From CAYVUM01 sp964619055 (GTDB lineage Bacteria; Pseudomonadota; Alphaproteobacteria; Rhodospirillales; Defluviicoccaceae): DNA of 15,770 nt. The stretch is taken from contig CAZUDB010000066.1 of the NCBI GenBank assembly GCA_964619055.1, forward strand, positions 1-15,770. Direction: 5' to 3'. A program made the translations under genes and the position numbers. The notes under the pieces are model-generated. The model saw only the letters and a list, made by a program, of their open reading frames with translations. It did not search any database and had not been told where the DNA came from. Positions 13,604 to 15,770 of this stretch are shown in pieces. Positions within the stretch are counted from its first letter, which is position 1; the number at the start of each line of letters is the position of its first letter.

Positions 13604-15682
13604 ATGGCCCGCACCCATCCGCTGGACCGCTACCGAAACATCGGCATCATGGCTCACATTGATGCCGGCAAAACTACGACGACTGAGCGCGTCCTATATT
13701 ACACGGGCCGCTCGCACAAAATCGGTGAAGTCCATGACGGTGCTGCCACCATGGACTGGATGGAGCAAGAGCAGGAGCGCGGAATCACGATCACATCCGC
13801 GGCCACGACCTGCTTCTGGCGTGACCACCGGATCAACATCATCGACACTCCGGGCCACGTTGACTTCACCATTGAGGTGGAACGGTCGTTGCGCGTTCTG
13901 GATGGTGCCGTCGCGGTTTTCGACGGTGTGGCCGGTGTGGAACCGCAGTCCGAGACTGTCTGGCGACAGGCCGATAAATACGGAGTGCCGCGCATCTGCT
14001 TCGTCAACAAGCTCGACCGCATGGGCGCTAACTTCTTTTTCTGCGTCGACATGATCGTCGACCGCTTGGGCGCTGATCCCTTGGTTCTCCAACTGCCAAT
14101 CGGTTCGGAGGCGGATTTCGTTGGGATTGTGGACTTGGTTCGGATGAATGCCATCATTTGGAAAGACGAGAGCTTGGGCGCGGAGTTTGAGATCGTCGAC
14201 ATTCCGGAGGGGCTAGCCAATCAGGCGGCGGAGTATCGTCATAAGCTTGTCGAGGCGGCTGTCGAACAGGACGAACAGGCGCTGGAGGCCTATCTCGAGG
14301 GTCAGGAACCGGAGTCGGACGTTCTGACCCGCTGTATCCGTAAGGGTGCCTTGGCTGGCGCCTTTGTGCCGGTGCTGTGCGGCTCTGCCTTTAAGAATAA
14401 GGGGGTTCAGCCGCTGCTGGATGCTGTCATCGATTACCTGCCATCACCGGTCGATGTTCCGCCCGTTGAGGGTGTGAAGCCGGACTCCGACGACGTTGTC
14501 ACGCGCACCAATACGGATGACGCGCCCCTGTCGGCGCTTGCGTTTAAGATTATGGCCGATCCCTTCGTCGGCAGCTTGACGTTTACACGCATCTACTCCG
14601 GCGTTGTCACGAGTGGCGCATCTGTCCGAAACACCGTTAAAGACAAGACAGAACGGATCGGGCGAATGCTGCTGATGCATGCCAACAGCCGCGAGGACGT
14701 CAAAGAGGCGCGGGCCGGCGATATCGTGGCGCTAGCCGGGCTCAAGGCGACGACCACAGGCGACACGCTGAGCGATCCTTCGAATCCCATCGTTTTGGAG
14801 CGGATGGAGTTCCCCGACCCGGTGATTGAGGTGGCGGTAGAGCCCAAGACGAAGAGCGACCAGGAAAAGATGGCGACGGCGCTGGCGCGTTTGGCTGCCG
14901 AGGATCCCTCCTTCCGCGTGTCATCGGATGCAGAAAGCGGCCAGACCGTTATCAAGGGCATGGGCGAATTGCACCTTGAGGTCCTCGTCGACCGCATGCG
15001 CCGTGAATTTAAGGTCGATGCAAACGTGGGCGCGCCGCAAGTCGCCTACCGGGAGACCATCTCCAAAAACGCCCGCATCGATTACACGCATAAGAAGCAA
15101 ACCGGCGGCGCCGGCCAGTTCGCCCGCGTCATTTTGGAGTTCGAGCCCCTGGAGCCGGGAAGTGGTTTTCAGTTTGAAAGCACCATTATCGGCGGCTCGG
15201 TGCCGCGGGAGTACATCCCGGGTGTCGAGAAAGGGCTCACATCCGCTCGAGAGTCGGGCATCCTCACGGGCTTTCCCGTCATCGACTTTAAGGCGAAATT
15301 GGTCGATGGAGCCTTCCACGACGTCGACTCCAGCGTTCTTGCCTTCGAGATTGCCAGCCGGGCAGCGTTTCGCGAGGGCATGGCCAAGGCCGGGCCAAAG
15401 CTGCTTGAGCCGATCATGCGGGTCGAGGTTGTTACGCCCGAAGATTATATGGGCGACGTCATCGGCGACTTGAACAGCCGGCGCGGACAAGTTACCGGCA
15501 TGGACCAACGCGGGAACGCGCGGGTGGTAACGGCCCTAGTCCCGCTTTCGACGATGTTTGGGTATGTCAACAACTTGCGGTCCATGAGCCAAGGCCGCGC
15601 ACAGTATACAATGCATTTCGATCGGTACGGAGAGGTACCAAATGCGGTCGCCGAAGATGTCCGCCAGCGTCTGGCGGGTTAA
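13604..15682 (+). CDS. fusA: Elongation factor G
   Basis: EF-G is the GTPase that drives mRNA-tRNA translocation on the ribosome and, with RRF, subunit recycling. The 692-aa product has the full five-domain form. The GTPase motifs are all present: G1 AHIDAGKT (17-24), G2 RGITIT (59-64), G3 DTPGHVDF (81-88), G4 NKLD (135-138) and G5 GSAF (260-263). Domain II begins near 283, after DYLPSP. Domain IV shows YTHKKQTGGAGQFA (494-507) and DGAFHDVDSS (568-577). Linkage to rpsL-rpsG and tuf identifies it as the canonical fusA, not an EF-G2 paralogue. GAGGA (13591-13595) lies 8 nt upstream of the ATG. Confidence 0.98.
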   Translation: MARTHPLDRYRNIGIMAHIDAGKTTTTERVLYYTGRSHKIGEVHDGAATMDWMEQEQERGITITSAATTCFWRDHRINIIDTPGHVDFTIEVERSLRVLDGAVAVFDGVAGVEPQSETVWRQADKYGVPRICFVNKLDRMGANFFFCVDMIVDRLGADPLVLQLPIGSEADFVGIVDLVRMNAIIWKDESLGAEFEIVDIPEGLANQAAEYRHKLVEAAVEQDEQALEAYLEGQEPESDVLTRCIRKGALAGAFVPVLCGSAFKNKGVQPLLDAVIDYLPSPVDVPPVEGVKPDSDDVVTRTNTDDAPLSALAFKIMADPFVGSLTFTRIYSGVVTSGASVRNTVKDKTERIGRMLLMHANSREDVKEARAGDIVALAGLKATTTGDTLSDPSNPIVLERMEFPDPVIEVAVEPKTKSDQEKMATALARLAAEDPSFRVSSDAESGQTVIKGMGELHLEVLVDRMRREFKVDANVGAPQVAYRETISKNARIDYTHKKQTGGAGQFARVILEFEPLEPGSGFQFESTIIGGSVPREYIPGVEKGLTSARESGILTGFPVIDFKAKLVDGAFHDVDSSVLAFEIASRAAFREGMAKAGPKLLEPIMRVEVVTPEDYMGDVIGDLNSRRGQVTGMDQRGNARVVTALVPLSTMFGYVNNLRSMSQGRAQYTMHFDRYGEVPNAVAEDVRQRLAG

Positions 15683-15717
15683 ACGGCTAGGTCGATAGTA
15701 ACGGAGTACCACGATCA

Positions 15718-15770
15718 ATGGCGAAGGCGAAGTTCGAGCGGACGAAGCCGCACTGTAATATTGGGACGAT
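15718..15770 (+). CDS. tuf: Elongation factor Tu, N-terminal fragment cut by the window edge
   Basis: Only 17 codons and two further bases are present. They read MAKAKFERTKPHCNIGT, the characteristic EF-Tu N-terminus just before the first GTPase motif. EF-Tu delivers aminoacyl-tRNA to the ribosome as a GTP complex. The start lies 35 nt after the fusA stop with GGAG at 15703-15706, a rather long 11-nt spacing. Position after fusA is the classic str-operon place for tufA. Many alphaproteobacteria carry a second tuf next to the tRNA-Trp of the secE locus, but the region before that tRNA is not in the window. Confidence 0.93.
   Translation, partial: MAKAKFERTKPHCNIGT

Noticed and set aside
13320..14054. 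244-aa plus-strand frame spanning rpsG and fusA
   Set aside because: It is out of frame with both genes, Arg/Ser/Trp-rich, and lacks a ribosome binding site.
1..15770. CRISPR arrays, insertion sequences, integrases, toxin-antitoxin or defence genes
   Set aside because: No spaced direct repeats, transposase motifs or unexplained genes were seen; the gene order is standard and uninterrupted.

Overview
The window is a core information-processing locus of a bacterium, very probably an alphaproteobacterium. The order is trnW(CCA)-secE-nusG-rplK-rplA-rplJ-rplL-rpoB-rpoC-rpsL-rpsG-fusA-tuf, all on the + strand. Support for the class comes from this order, the size of RpoB (1386 aa) and RpoC (1401 aa), the EF-Tu N-terminus with a Cys in its HCNIGT motif, and intergenic leader motifs of the kind found upstream of rplK and rplJ in that class. 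Genus cannot be assigned from the sequence alone.

Layout. Positions 1-50 hold the 3' part of a tRNA-Trp, 16 nt before secE. secE and nusG (67-799) form a tight pair: a translocase subunit and a transcription elongation factor. A 145-nt gap carries a weak promoter candidate, a hairpin and a strong candidate for the mRNA binding site of ribosomal protein L1, followed by rplK-rplA (945-2076). A 448-nt gap carries a divergent L10-leader-like structure before rplJ-rplL (2525-3543), which encode the ribosomal stalk. A 366-nt structured gap precedes rpoB (3910-8070), and rpoC follows after 91 nt (8162-12367). A 342-nt gap with three clear hairpins and a promoter candidate separates rpoC from the str operon: rpsL, rpsG, fusA and the first 17 codons of tuf (12710-15770).

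Functionally these genes supply the catalytic core of RNA polymerase, one elongation regulator, parts of both ribosomal subunits, the GTPase stalk and the elongation factors. Their expression is expected to be balanced by autogenous control at the leaders (L1 on rplKA, L10 or L10-L12 on rplJL, possibly S7 on the str genes).

All protein genes appear intact with their catalytic and metal-binding residues in place; only the two edge features are cut. I saw no mobile elements, CRISPR arrays, toxin or defence genes, and no undescribed protein system. What merits a second look is non-coding: an L1-site mimic of 23S rRNA, a diverged L10 leader, and structured rplL-rpoB and rpoC-rpsL spacers. Within genes, L10 has an 11-residue repeat in its L12-binding helix, and the 5' parts of rpoB and rpoC are AT-richer than the later sequence sampled.
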